Below are positions 1 through 13,079 of a stretch of DNA of 64,000 nt, piece after piece. The first letter of the stretch is position 1, and every line of letters starts with the position of its first letter. The stretch lies in the NCBI GenBank assembly GCA_932521025.1, contig OW051472.1, positions 8,246,001 through 8,310,000 on the forward strand. Reading direction: 5' to 3'. A program made the position numbers and the translations under genes. The notes beneath the pieces are model-generated. The model was given only the letters and a program-made list of their open reading frames with translations. It was not told the origin of the DNA and ran no database searches. Source of the DNA: Oscheius onirici. Lineage: Eukaryota > Nematoda > Chromadorea > Rhabditida > Rhabditidae.

Positions 1-3000
1 CTTGTAGTGATTTGCTCTTCTCTTCAGCGTCAAGAAATCTTTCCTCTTGTGACTCACAACTCCGATGACCCCAGACTTCAATTGACAGAGCGTCGTCTTG
101 CACATATTCCAAGAACTCTTCACTGACCACCACAGAAAAATCCTAAAACTGACTGTTACAAACATTTAAAAACTGCTTTTGCCTTCTGATGCTCAAACTT
201 GAAAGAGGTCTTGTTCAAGTCCCTTTCCGCCGGATCGGATGGATCGAAAGTCGGAGCTACGACGAGCATTTCGGAGAGATTAAAGAAGGAGTACTGGCAG
301 AAGACAAAGTGAGAAAGAGCCTCCGGAAGACTTGTGGCTCTCTTAATTCTCACTCGACAAGTTATGACCTTTCCGAGAAGACTCGATGGATGAGCCAGCT
401 CGTCACTGGACATTGGAGAAGCGACACCAGTGTCTCCTATCGAATTGGGCACTCGGCAGATTTCAATGTGTAAATGTCCGGCAACTTCGCCTTGCTGAGA
501 AATTATTGGAACCTGAACATTTTTTTAGTTTATTCGACAGACAAGTCTTACCTGATAGTTGAGTTTCAGATCATGGAAAAGAACTTCGAGGAAGACATTG
601 GCCACTCCGATCAGACTGTGATGTTCTTCCCTTTCGAAAAACGGATCAATGAGCAGGTTATCATCGTGGATGCTTCTAGCCGGAGAGGGTTCGGGTGAAC
701 AGGGTCTCGAAGGCAAAGAGTGGTCTTCGCTGTACACCTCTCTCATATCGACCAGCTTGTTCTCCAGTTGCGCCACCGTCCAATGCTGACTGCCACTCAT
801 TCCCACTCGTCTGACCACAATCACTGGCTCACAAACGAATGTACCCGTCTAAAATCTCTCGTTCTGAAAATTGAGAAGAATCAATTACCTGAACCCTACT
901 TGGTCGTAAGTTTGTGGCAGGAATCTGGAGCGAGACGTCATATGTTGTCTGTCGTCTACCACACGACAGCTCCTTGCTGATCAGATTCGCCTCCTTTGCA
1001 AGAGCATTGGCTTTGATTACATCTGCTTTCAGTCTCTTCAGAGACTCGGCAAACATTTCCTCCTTTTTCTGTGCCCAATGGAAGAACTTTGATCTCACAG
1101 CTGATTTGGGATTCGTGGGGAAGGGGAACGGCGGAAGACCACTTCCCGGCGTTGGCAATGGTGTGGAGAAGCCGTAACCGGGAGTCATAGGAGTGGAAGG
1201 GGTGAAACTGAAAGACAAATCTAGTATAGTGCAGAGCGAGAGGCGCGAAAAAAGAACGACTGCAATCAAGAAGCAATTGGTCCACCAATTTCCCTCGGGA
1301 ACAAGCATCAAGTACTTACCCTCCGGCAGTGAGGTTCTGTATGTATCTCTCAAACTCTTCGTACTGCTGTTCCAAAGCGGCTTGTTTGTCCTCCTGATGC
1401 TTCAGAGTAACCTGTTCCATGTACTGATCAACAGCAGATGAGATGGTCGAACTGCCGTTGACTTCTTGCCACGCGTCTTCGTAGTCGAACATGACCGATT
1501 CGCCCATAACCGACTGAACCATCGAATCATCCTGAAACTCTTATTACAGCTTCCTATTTAGTCAATACCTTGGGACAATTGACTCGGAAGAAATGGTTCT
1601 GTCCTATCAGTAGGCGATTTCCGTTACGGAGCAAAGTTCTTTCCGAAATCTGACGACCATTTACGCAGATTCGTGCCTCCGGAACCATTGGCTCGATAAA
1701 GATACGATTGCGACCATTTTCATCTTGGACAGTAAGTCGCGCATGCCGTTTCATCACACCCAGACCGCGGAGAACAATAGACGGAGTTTCATCTAAATCT
1801 GTCTGTAATTTCTATTCAAACCATTTGTTTACCATCTTTCTTGTCAATAAATTCTTCTACTGAAGAGCCCAGACCAGAGTCGCGGCTAACCTCAATGTCT
1901 TCGAGATTTCCAACAACGGCAGTGCCCTAAAATTATTCATAAGCGCTGGCAGATTAAAAAAAACCTCGATGACGTAGACGAGAAGTTCATTGAGAGACGG
2001 ATCGGCGTTGAGATTGACCAAATAGAAACGGTCCTTCTGTACTTTGATGCCACTGGAATCGATGGAGATGCCAATCTCTGACAAATTCTTCTGTCTCTCC
2101 TTGTGCAGACTTTCCGTCTCTTTCAGCCTATCCTCCCAGGATTTGTTCATTTCTGCGACAAGTCGTTCACTCTCAGCCAGACGCTCGCGCAACTCGGTCG
2201 TTTCTGTCTGTTCCCGAATGGTCTGACTGATCTGCTCTCGGAGAGTCTCAACCTCTTCGCGGAGTTCCCGAATAACACGAGCATTCGGATCTTCGTTGAC
2301 GACGGCATGATTGACAATCTTCTTAGCTCGATCGGCATATCTGATTCCTTCTTTATCTCTTTCTTCAAAAAGACAAACCTCAGAGTGGATAGTGTTTCTT
2401 CATAATTGTCCGCTGCTGGCGACAGTGTCGCTATCATGACCGTCCTCGAGTTTCCACCAAGATTATCTTTCAGCAGCCATGTCAACACAGAATCTCTGTA
2501 GGGAATAAATTTGTCCTTCTTGCTGGTCCTCTCTGCCAGAGCCGAGATGACCATTCCGAGAGTAGTCAAAGATTTGTTGATGTTTCCTCCTTCCTCAAGA
2601 CGTTTGCCCATCGCTCCCGTTTTTCCAGCACGTTCAGATCCGGCCAAATCGACCAGAGAGATCTTCGACACCTTTTCTCCGGAGAACTTAAATTGGAGTT
2701 AACAGAGACGTTTAAAGTACTCACATCTTTCTCTGGGTCTCTCAACGTCTGAGTGAGGATGATATTGAAGACAGCGTGGGAGCGAGAACTCTCAGCGTTC
2801 ATATTTGTTGCGGCGACAGTTCGCGACTTGTTTCCTTCTTCGATGAGACAGGCAATCTGTTCGAATGAGGAGACGGCAAGAACCGACAGACCGTCCACCA
2901 TTGGTCCGAGAATCTTGTGCTCTCGAACTTTCAACGCCTTGTTCGATCTGAAAGGAGCGCTTTTTTGTGATATAGGTGGACAAACTTTTTGGGATCCAGC

Positions 3001-3591
3001 AGATCTCTGACCCGCTCGTTGTAGATTTCCATGTAGGACACTTCTACTTTGTATTGCAAACTCTCACAGGTCGTTGTTTCTATCCGCGTGAAAACCTAAA
3101 AAGATTTGAGTTGTCTGAGAGAATCTAGAGAGCCACCTCGTCACATAGTCTCGGAATAACTCCGGGCTGGTCAGCGGTACCCATCATCGAGTACGACTTT
3201 CCACTACCCGTTTGACCGTACGCGAAAATACAGGCATTGTATCCTTTGAATGCATTTTCAAGCACTCCTGATCCAAGATGATTATAGACGTCTTCTTGTG
3301 CTGAAATAGAAAATTGAGTAGGAAGAAATGGTCGTCTTACTGGCGAAATCGGAGTCATCTGGATCTGTCGAGTAGAAAGAATGATCAAAGGCGAACGATT
3401 TCGGTTGTTTGTCGTCAGTTGGATGCTCCAAAAATGTCTGGCCGCCTTTCATCCGAACCACTTCTTTCGTACGAAGATCGATTTCTGAAAAGTTCAGGAT
3501 CAAGTGATCAAGGGACAAATCTACCTCGTTTGTTGAAGGGTCTGACCCTCACAGCCACCTTGACTTGTTCACATTCGTCGCTGGCCGTCAT
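1..3591 (-). CDS. klp-4: Kinesin-3 motor of the KIF13 / klp-4 type (3' end outside window)
   Basis: Plus-end microtubule motor of the kinesin-3 family that carries vesicle cargo. Starting at the ATG whose complement is 3589-3591, about a dozen short exons read in order: an N-terminal strand ([13 protein letters not shown]); the P-loop (GQTGSGKS, near 3200); switch I ([13 protein letters not shown], near 2790); switch II ([14 protein letters not shown], near 2640); the neck ([20 protein letters not shown]); a coiled coil; and an FHA-like domain (near 1560-1800, ending GQNHFFRVN). Further coils follow, then the KIF13/KIF1-type stretch around 1-450 with [18 protein letters not shown]. The P-loop, the switches and this last motif match KIF13 better than KIF1/unc-104. 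Introns are about 40 nt. The C-terminal stalk and tail lie beyond position 1. No spliced-leader acceptor is obvious at the start codon, so a 5' non-coding exon may lie further upstream (above 3600). I am confident of the subfamily and less so of single exon borders. Confidence 0.93.
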
Positions 3592-6500
3592 TTTGTCGAG
3601 TAGTTTTGGGTAGATTCTATTCAATCGTGGAGGGTTATAGGCATAGCCACCTTTAAAAATATTGCCTTTTTGGAAAGAAAGAAAAAGATATTTACTTTTG
3701 AGAAAAGATTTTACTGTCAATTGGAACAAAAAAAAAGGTTTAATTGTTATGTGCCCAGATGTTAGGAAAGCGCTAAAAGCATAGAAAGTGGGAGTTTGGG
3801 ACAAAAGCAAGAGGAAAGCGCAGACTTTGAACGAAGCTGGTAGAAGGTAGACGGCCATCGTATGGGTGAATTCAAACAGCTGCAGCAAACAAATTGAATA
3901 AACTAAGGGAGATCGACGGACGGGTACATCAGGGAGAGTGCCCTTGAGACGAAAACTCGAGTAGACGCGCGGGAATTGAGACTTGTGGGGGTGCATCGGA
4001 AGGCTGAGATAATTGGAGAAATAGCATTAGAGAAGTCTTCTTCTTCTTCTTTGGTCAGGAGAGAGGTGCGCTTCGGCTCTGTCCCTCGGGACGGACGTAA
4101 TCCAGGGGAACATGGCCCTGAACCTCATTCGACATGGATGAGACACAATGATGAGCATCCGACATGGGAGCTTGAGGCTCTATTTCGTTTTAGTCGTCCC
4201 ATAAAAATAGCCTGGCCATCTCATGTTGGGTTCAAAACATCATTTTTGGTCGTTTTGATAGTATACACATTTGTGAAAATGGTTCTAAAGATACGGTTGT
4301 ATCGAGTTGGTCAATAATTGTTGTCACTTGGCTTCATAACTTTTGATCCAAACACGCTAGAGTCAAAAAAGAAAAGAACGGGCAAAACTTTCTCTATCTG
4401 TTAGTGTATAGAAATTAAAGGCCCTAGTTTAAAAAGTTTGAGCAACAGTCGAAAAGGTGAAATTTAGTACGCGCAAACGGAAAAACCCCCTATTGCACAT
4501 CCCACGCGATTTTGAAAAAACCGCTAAAATAATTTACCAACAGATGGGACATGGGACTGCTTTGAGGAAAATAATTTGATGTTAGAAGACGGTCAGTGAG
4601 AGAAAGAGTAAGACGGTCTGTCGGGGCGTGGGAGAGTGACTCAGCTCGGCTGTATATGGCTTGATTCACAGCCGTACGGAAGACTAACAGGCTCCTCGCG
4701 TAAGTTTATGACAAAGAAAACTGTTATGGTCAAGTGTGCCATCGATTGCTGACTGATAAAGAGACGATAAGTGAGGGAGGGCGAAGGGCTACTGGGGGGA
4801 AAAGCTTGAAAATAACCAGATATTTGAGACTCTCTTACACTGGAGAAGAAAAGAGATAAGGGACTCAATGGACTGTGAATGACGGCAAGTTTGCAAAAGA
4901 AGGAAGAAGATAAGAGTACTGCCGTGTTCGGAGAAAGAGACAGAAGGGACCAAGTTCTTAGCGGGGGATTGCGGAAGACGCGATGTATATGGACAGACGG
5001 ACATAAGCCAGAAGCGCCATAAACACGGCAAGAAGTTGTGTAGAAAGGACAAAGCGACGATCAATCTGGACCTAGAAAATATGCTAATTCGATTTGTTCA
5101 GCGGGACCCTCGTCAGCTGCGACGGCTGTTTGTTCAAGAAAAGAAGGTCCAGACAAAAAGGAAGCCGTTTGCGTGTCTGGGGAAAAGAGTCGTTTTTTTT
5201 CGAATCTAAAAGTATATCAGATCCAAATATCAGAATAATTAGCCAAATCTGTCCAGAATTGCGGCCACTGAGGCCCCTACAAACAAGCCCGTTCGTTGGG
5301 TGGCACAGCTGTCACCAATTTTTGCGAATCGCCCACGAATTCCGCCACAAGACGAAATAAAAGATAATGGCTTTCAAAGGATCGGAAAATGTTTTTGACA
5401 CCAGAAGAGGAAGAGCGCTCTGTGGTGTGAAATCCGAAACGTTTGGAAATCTTATCCTCTTCTTAGTTTTCGGATTGTCCCCTCTCACCTTTCAAAAGGT
5501 TTCTGAACAAAGAGAAAGGGCGTGAAAGTGAAGACTCTTAATGGGATTCGTTTGCTAAGACAGTAGACGAGAAATGAACCGGAAATTAATGGCAAGTAGC
5601 CGAGAGAGCGGGGCCAGTTGTGTCGAGGGTTCACGGAAATGAGCAGCAGAAAAAGGGCGCTCCCTATGAATCCAGAGGCAATCTATCATACTGAGAGACC
5701 AGTTATTTTGATTAATAGGAAGAAAAAAAAGGCTGAATTAATAAGAGGAAGCCGTCGGAAATCGTCAACAGCCTCAGGGAAAAAGCACCCAAAAAATTAG
5801 AGACTCGGTTCCTTTGGGACGGGAAGGAAAACAAAAACAGTATGAAAACAAAAGTGAGAGACAGGAGAAAAGGAATTGTTCGGCAGAGCAGATGAAGGGC
5901 GGTGATTGGATTTCGGAGCTACAAAGACGGAAGCGCCAGGCGAGAGACGAGCGAACCGAATTACGAGGGTCCAGTTTCGGGAGAGGACTGGGCATAAAAC
6001 GAGCTGCTGTGGTGACTGACTATTTCATTAGCAGTGGAGAAAAGGCGACTCGAGAAACAGCGGAAATTATACCCAGTCTTGGCTACTCAGTAGGGAAGAC
6101 TATTTCAGTGCAAACGCATTGAGACTGATGGGTCGACTTATCAGAAGGGGAGAAGGTGTCGAAAGAGTGGTCGAGGAAACAGCGGGAGTTTGAACAACCG
6201 GTTGGCACTTTGTGAGGGATATAGACAGTAATTTCTACACAGATGACCAACTCATAGAGACCGCCAAAGTTGATATCGGGAGTGATACGAAAAACATTGC
6301 GACTGTGTGCTCGAAAAAAAAAGTTTGGAGAGGGCGAGCAGTTGAGGAGAGAGACCCGCGAGCAGCAGACAAACACTGTCCGTCTTCGCTGTCAGAGAGT
6401 AAAGCTCTGGCCAATAAATGACCCTCACGGATTGTGACCGGCCAGCTGGCCCGTCAAAACTGACACCCGTCGTGCGAGTACGAAATGTTGCAGCTCTCTT

Positions 6501-7927
6501 CTTGACCAAAAATTTGTTTTAAGGGTCCCAGAGGGAAATTAAAAAGTTCGAAAGTGTTTATAACATGACAAATTAGACTTTGTGTGAGCAGATCTTTTCG
6601 AAAAAAGATCGTCTTTCTACCCCTTGGCATGAGCTCGTGCAATAAAGAGCAGAAAAAAAGGAGTGGGTGAGACCCAAGGATCGCTTGGATTACGGTGTCT
6701 TTGTGAGCAAAGGAATGCCAAAAAGGCCATTTGACGGCGTCATCTCATTAAGGTTTGAACACACGAGCCAATCTCTCCCGTGCTCTTGGTGATATAATTA
6801 ATTAGAAACAGTTGGTCCGAGAGTCTGGAAGTGGGCCGGCATAATCAGCTCATGATGAATGACTTCCCCTTCGCGATTTATTGTTTGTCTATTGAGGACG
6901 GGAGCTTATATCAGGAATCGATAGTTGATAATCGGACAAACAGAGCGAGGAGCGAGGGTGCCAAGTTGCATCGGATGTTTTCATCCTGTCCATCGGTGTG
7001 AAAAAGCGCATGTTTTATGTGTCCTTGGGGAGATTTTCCCCACATAAAGCCTGGGACCATCTGGAACTCTATCAGTGACACAAATCTATGTCTCAACAAA
7101 AGGACCGCAAAGGTCTCAAAATGAGCCATGCTAATTCGGACAAGTCTCTTCGGGCTCATTCGTCACTTATTACACACAGATTGCAGATGACACCTGCCAG
7201 CTAGAAGAGCCTCAAAGTATTGTCCTTTTTGTCAACTTTACAAAAGAATCAGAGGTTGGGAAGAGAGCCGAGAACAAATGTTAGAGAGTACCATGTCCAG
7301 CTGGTCCGAGAAAAAAAGAGCGACAGTTCGTGCTGGGAGAACAGGTTAGGTCTAATTTCTCCCGGGGCTATTCATTTTGGCATTTTATGATGGAGGAGTC
7401 CATGATGAGAGTCGGTCAGGAAAAGACACGCATAAAAGAGGACAGATTCTCGTCAAGGGAGCACTGAGATTGCTGACCTCGAGTGCCTTCCGAAACAGGG
7501 CAATCTCGTCTTTTGGAAACAGCTCCAGTGACTCATCAAAGGAAGTTCCCGAATGGATTAGGAGTTGCCTCTCCTCCCTTGTTGAGAATTCATTGGCTGG
7601 CAGACGTCAATCAACAGTCTCCATCCAAATAGCGGTACCGGACAAAAAACAACGTGTATTGTTTGTCAGCTAGGGACATTAATGGGCTTGAGAAGAAGGG
7701 GAAACGGCCTGACTGACATGCGAGAAGAAGCCTATTCCCACGAGCAGAGGAAACACGAGCATCTGAGATGCTTGAGCTGTCTCTCTGCAGGGATACGTCT
7801 GACAATCCGAACACTGTGACAATTCTTTGTTCCGTCGGGAGTCAGGTGCGATGAGCTACTTTTTCAGGTTGAACCATTTATTGAAAGTTTTCAGAATCTA
7901 CTGCCATGTCCAGCCTTATGTTTATGT
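3592..7927. other. Long non-coding stretch upstream of klp-4
   Basis: About 4.3 kb with only short open frames on both strands. None has coding-type codon bias, a recognisable domain, or paired splice signals that would join frames. It probably holds the promoter and 5' untranslated exons of klp-4 on the minus strand, but I cannot place them. Purine-rich blocks (for example around 5650-5900) make spurious charged open frames. Confidence 0.5.
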
Positions 7928-8119
7928 TTATTGAATTTTCAAGCCTGTGGCGAGTGCATGTCTGGCGTTCTTCCATTCCGGCTCCGTCTTCCTGAACCAA
8001 GAGTGTCCGACTGCTCTTGTCACCTCGTCGGTCCATCTTATTCGTGGTCCTCCTCTGTGCCTTCTCCCCTCCAGTGGAATCCATTCTGAGAGTACTTTCG
8101 TCCATCTTCTTGGATCCAT
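7928..8119 (-). mobile_element. 3' tail of a non-LTR retrotransposon ORF (RTE-like), fragment
   Basis: The minus-strand frame contains RWTKVLSEWIPLEGRRHRGG, followed by PRIRWTDEV and a W..ARHALATGLK end. This R-W-x-x-x-(V/I)-x-x-W-x-P-x-x-G-R-R-x-R-G-x-P-x-x-R-W pattern is the characteristic C-terminal tail of reverse-transcriptase ORFs of animal non-LTR retroelements, many of them RTE-like. The endonuclease and reverse-transcriptase parts are absent, so this is a 5'-truncated copy, as is usual for such elements. Short T/A-rich repeats (ttatgtttatgttta near 7915) follow the stop side and may be the element's 3' tail. Inactive. Confidence 0.6.
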
Positions 8120-8141
8120 TTGAGTGATCTTCTGTGCCCAC

Positions 8142-9079
8142 AGGAGTTTGTCAGAGTGCCTTTCTTCTCCAATCTGCTACTTGTGTTTTCTCCCGCACTC
8201 TCTCGTTTGTCCATCTATCGAGTCCAGGCTTACATTTGTTTGAATCGAAACTTTCTAGAAACAGTGGGACTTTTACAAAAGTTCTCTTTGCTCTCTTTGA
8301 TTAGAGCTAGGTCAAACATTGGCTCAAAACTGAAAATACAAATCAACCGTGAACTGGAAACAATGATATAATAATTTATTACTGTGCATGTTAAACATGT
8401 ACCAATTTATATTCTTTTGACATTGCTTCAATTCAGAGACACATCACTACAAAGATCGATCTCCTTTGTATTTTAAAGTCAAGAATTTGACTTGCTAAAT
8501 GAGCCCATGTTTGAAAACAACTGCAACACGGTTCTCGCACGCGTTCTCTCTCAGCTGGAGCGCACTTTCGCTCGACCAGCAGGATCCAGTTCCAGGAATG
8601 ACTGCTTCTGCCAAATCGCTCTCTTTCCCAGCGCAAGTGATCAGTTTACCTTACTTTTAACACTATTTGGGTTCTGAGAAATGTAGCCTTACGTTAACTC
8701 GTTTAGACCACAGTCAAAAGGTTAAGGAAACTCGGTAAAGTGGATAAGTAACCGTTTTGGACACTGGACAATTTATATCCAAACAGTTGTATATTCGGCT
8801 CGACTTTGATCGTTTGTTCCGTTCATCGCATAGCTTGTTTTCTAAAAGCTTTGGTTAAAAGCGAACGGTAGTTAATAGTGCATGAGAAGAAATGATATTT
8901 GGTATTTTTCCTTCAAACTGACCTTACCATTTTAACTCTTTTGAGTCTCTTTAAACATAAACTAGTTGAAATCTCTTTCCAGTTCCAAGAATTCTCAAAA
9001 AAGAAAACACGCTTTGTTTTCCAAATTCCTCTCGACGTCAATTTACGCTGCTCTAATGATGCTTTTGCAGAAGAGGAAG
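8142..9079. other. Intergenic region before Elongin A
   Basis: I see no supportable gene here. The short frames on either strand (for example 8433-8636 minus and 8899-9093 plus) have no domain and conflict with the Elongin A start. The region ends in a good splice acceptor (gcttttgcag, 9061-9070), which I read as the trans-splice or 5'-UTR acceptor of the next gene. Confidence 0.4.
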
Positions 9080-10800
9080 ATGCCAAATTCTGAAGTCGTA
9101 GGTAAAATTAAAAAGTATATGGATCTACTGAAACGGGAGGAAAAGGTTTGTTGTTCTGATTGACAGAGAATGTTTTGTAATTCAGATAGGAAATGCTCTT
9201 TCGAGACTCGAAAAGATTGACATGACACTGGATTTGCTTCAGAAGACGGAGGTCGGAAAAGCAGTCAACCAGTCAGTTTCGCTCTGAAGTTGAAGAAGTA
9301 AAGTTTTAGGTTGGTCCGACATGATATTTACGGAGACGATGCTTGTCGGATAGTGACGAGATGGAAGGAAATAGCCAGGTTAAATGGGATCATACCAGTC
9401 AAAGAGGAACCAAGATCATCATCCTCTTCCGAAGCGGAAGATCACAGCGATAGGTTTGACTCATTTTTGCTCAGTTCAACAACCACAATTCAGTGAGAAG
9501 AGCGATTCATTGCCGATGGAACGAACACCATCCCCTGTACCCGTCCGAGCCCTGAAACGGCCGAAAGTGGAAGTGAAAGAGGAGTGTCCATCACCAGTTC
9601 GCTCCTACGCTCCGATGATGAGCTCATCTTCCTCACACAGAAAAGAGAAAAGAGTGGAGCCGCCGGTCATAAAGGCAAAGAGCACCCTTTTCCTTTTAAT
9701 TGTGACTTGTTCAGAAAGAGCACGATGCATTCTCTCGAATGTTAGCCACAGCAGTAGAAGACTTGCCTCCCAAGGCGAAGAAGGTCAAAACTATGGATTG
9801 GAGTAGCGATGTATGTTAAATTATCCTATCGGTATTGTAGTTTTCTTCCAGATTGATCTAAACTACCGGCCTCTACCCACTCTGATGCACAAGGAAACAT
9901 CAAAAGCAGCTCCAGAATACTTCAATCCGGAGCAAATGTTCCGACCTCGAAATGACAGAGCCAAAGTTTTCGCGGGGAAGAAGAAAGGAGCTGTAATCAA
10001 GGAAGTTCCCAAACTTTTCGATCTTTCCATGCGCGTCCTTGGTAACAATATAGACTGTAAGTTTATCAGATACTTTTGAAGGAAATACAAATTTCAGCCA
10101 TTGGAAGAGTAGGTGAATCAGTTCCGTTCTTCGTCATAGAACCTGTTCTGGAAAAATGCTCGGTCAAACAGCTGGAAAGAATTGAATCCTACAATCCTGT
10201 AAGTTCTTTTTTGGGGCTGGACTTATACTAGATTTAGCATCTCGAAGAAGATTCGGACAAACTCTGGGAAAGGTTCTATAACAAAGCTCATCCGGGAGTC
10301 AAGAAGAGCAAACGGGAGAGCTACAAACAGGCATATTTCCGGAAGAACAGAGAAAGTGACGCCAAGTTCCTTGAGCTCAGTAAAAAGATTACGAAATCTA
10401 AGGATATACAGGGAGAGCACAGCCACAAAACGGTAGCCTATCTTTCATTTTTCTCATAAATTGGAATTAAGGCTTTGATCGACGAGGCTTACGCTCCCCT
10501 GCACATTCGTAGGAAGCAGGCCAGACACGGTACAGCCATTGGAAATCGGATACTGCCATCGGCCTCTGAAATATCCAAAGCAAGAAAAGAGATCTTTGAT
10601 AAAGGTAAGAGCTTAAAGTCTTTACTTTTCTATTGGAAACGACAGGTTCGAGCCGGTCACTTTCTGCGATCCCATCGGCCGTCATTAATCGTTTCTCCAC
10701 TGTTGGCTCTCATAAAAATACTTATCAACCAAAGCCAGCTGTGAAGAAGGGGGCTTTGATGATGAAGACGATGAAGATGCTGAACATGAAGCGCCGTTGA
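9080..10800 (+). CDS. Elongin A, full-length copy
   Basis: Largest subunit of the Elongin (SIII) complex: it stimulates RNA polymerase II elongation and, through Elongin B/C and a cullin, acts as a ubiquitin-ligase receptor. About 450 aa in about ten exons. Residues 1-95 form the TFIIS N-terminal (LW) domain (KIKKYMDLL, ...VGKAVNQLVRHDIYGDDACRIVTRWKEIAR). A serine/proline/lysine-rich linker follows, then the Elongin A core: BC-box region VPKLFDLSMRVLGNNID, then FFVIEPVLEKCSVKQLERIE and DSDKLWERFY. The start follows the acceptor at 9061-9070 by nine bases, consistent with trans-splicing. In the BC box the usual cysteine (LxxxC) is serine in this copy, while the second copy at 13080 keeps it. 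From 10127 to 10750 the gene is nearly identical to the second copy, introns included. Confidence 0.9.
10127..10750 (+). repeat. Near-identical tract shared with 13286-13909
   Basis: Direct repeat of 624 bp at a constant offset of 3159 bp. It covers the 3' exons and introns of the two Elongin A copies. Reading both line by line I find two differences (tcaagaagagc/tcaaaaagagc and gagctcagt/gagctaagt). Sequence on both sides is clearly diverged, both coding and intronic. Confidence 0.92.
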
Positions 10801-11119
10801 GACATTTTTCTCATGTAACAATACATTATGTACTTATTAGAAAAGCTTGGGCGTGTGTACATTATTTAATAGGTCTGGACTAGATGCTTTTCTTTTCACG
10901 GTTATCCCCTCATATATTATAGTCTTCCAGTATTAGATTCCGAATTGTGTGAGCTTATTGCATATAGGTGAGTCTCCCAGTCCTGTATACGGTTATTTAA
11001 AGTTTGTCAGTCAAATAAATAGTCATATATGGTTGTGAACAAACATACAAAACACGGCCATGGTTTCATTGGGTTACTTTCGGAACCTAGGAAAACTGAG
11101 CATGAACGGCGGTTGCTTA

Positions 11120-11286
11120 AGTCTGTTCAAAAAAAAATAAGAACGCAACAGTAACCCATAAATATTTCGCTTCGAGAACCACAAACCCATGATTTTCAGG
11201 GTAAACTGCAACAATTCAAACCGATTTCTTGATTTTCTAAACGGTGAATTGCCGCGCTTCGGGGGTTCTTTTTTTTTGAACAGACT
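11120..11286. mobile_element. MITE with AGTCTGTTC terminal inverted repeats, copy 1
   Basis: Begins agtctgttcaaaaaaaa and ends tttttttgaacagact, an inverted pair. The inside carries aacgcaacagtaacccata and aaatatttcgcttcgagaac, shared almost exactly with the second copy at 22951-23169. It has no coding capacity. Both copies are preceded by TTA; copy 2 is also followed by TTA, and this copy by ATA. Confidence 0.75.
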
Positions 11287-11940
11287 ATAGTTGTGGCGGA
11301 TTTACAAACCAGCGGCCACTGTTGCAGGCTCTCTAACAAAGATAAAAGGTCGCAAAAGTACTGTGAAGTTACTGCTCTAGCTGTCTACTTGTCTTGCTAG
11401 TTTCCACTGTCGTAGAAATACCGCAACATTATCTAGTCATATATCCGCACTAACACTGACTGATTGTGAGATTCATCGGAAATTTTGTCAAGGCTTGTTG
11501 AGATTTCTCGTCTTGGCAATTCAAGGACTTCGTGACTCGAAAATAAAAAATGATTTTTTTTTCAGTTCTGTGGGGAAATTACAGTAACTCGCTCATTATT
11601 TCAAAGCGAGATACCGTCATCCACGACGTCTCGTAGCGAATTCCCTAAAAATCAATTAGAAGTTTGTGCGGGAAATTGTACATACCTATCCAAAAATTCG
11701 CCGCTTTTTTTCTTTCTCTGTCCCTCAAAGTAGCCTTCTTTTTCGTCAACTTTGCCGAAAATTCCGCATGTCTTCAATTATTGACGCAGCGAGGTACTTG
11801 TCATTACTGTGTGGAAACTATTTATTATCACCTGTTGTTGTTTTCCGCTTTATTTGATTCGAATTTTTCATTTTCTTCTGCATTTCATTACTTTCTTTTG
11901 TAACGATCTATATCCTCAACATTCAGATAGACCTTCAATT

Positions 11941-12691
11941 ATGTCCAGTTCTTCCCGAAGAGCTCCGGCTCCCAAGCGTTACTACCGAAAACGTAGTCAT
12001 TCTCCTTATTTTGTCTTAACAGGTCATTTTTAGCCCCACAAACAACCATCAAGGCTCAAATTCCTTTGACCGACGAGCATTTCAAGGTCCTCTGCCATGA
12101 TGCCGATGGAACTTTCACCGATGACGATTCAATCCGTTCAGGTATGCACATGTTTGACAAATTTTCTGTAAGAAAATCTCAGATCGAAAGACTGAAGCTA
12201 CTTCAAGCGCCACGAGCCTCGCTTCGATCGCAGCAGATCATTCGAATACGACCAATGACGGCCGTGAATTTGTGGTCACTTCCCTGAAAAGAAGAAACCA
12301 CTATAGCGCAGAGGAGCTGTATGATTTGTACAAGTTTGCCGAAAAATGGGATCTTGACGAGCTGCGTCAGATTTGTAAGACTCGTCTTATCAACATGAAA
12401 TCGACTGAAGCTCTGGACGTTGCCATGAAACTGGAGCTTCACGATGTCAAGGTATTTTTTGTTACTTTCCAACGGAAAACCGTGAATTTATAGACCGCAA
12501 TTCTCATCTCTCTGAAGAAAAGACACTTGGTCCCGTACTTGGCCGCGAAATTGTCTTTCACCATTGCCGACATGGATATCATTGGCAACACGTTGAGCAG
12601 CAGGCATCCAGGTCCTCAACATCTCCGGAGCAAAGGTCCGCTGAAAAACGATGCTACCTTGGAGACAAATGCTATGACCAAGTCTCATTAA
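11941..12691 (+). CDS. Small protein with BTB/BACK-like helical tail, function unknown
   Basis: Four exons starting MSSSSRRAPAPKRYYRKR, after an acceptor (aacattcag) 14 bases upstream, and ending at TAA 12689-12691; about 190 aa. The N-terminal half is polar and low in complexity. The part read from about 12300 (AEELYDLYKFAEKWDLDEL, RQICKTRLI, ALDVAMKLELHDVKTAILI) has the spacing of the helices that end BTB domains and begin BACK domains. I do not see a complete BTB fold in the first exons, so this may be a divergent or reduced BTB protein. It lies between the two Elongin A copies. The BTB resemblance is inference from pattern only. Confidence 0.55.
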
Positions 12692-13079
12692 ATATGTTCA
12701 TTCCGCTTTCCCAAAATGTCTTGTATGTAATCTAATACTGACCTCACGCTGTCTTGTATTGTTCACCCTCATACATAACATTTCCGAACTATGTTCTGGA
12801 CTGTAAAATACTCCGTATAAACTTTCTTTTTCAACTCGGTGCACGCTTCGGTCCCATGGCATCCGACCACAGCATTCTGATATTGTTCACTCGTTTGCAT
12901 TGATGTTCTTGAACGACGTTCTGTTTGGTTGCATGAATGGTTGTAGAGCACTGTAGCTCTCGCTGTAACCACCATTCTAAAAACAGCTCGATTTCGTTAC
13001 ATGTTTTGATATGAAAACTTGTCGTCCTTGCATGTCATAATTTCACAGCTGCTTTTTCGGTTAGCAACAACTTTTCAGC

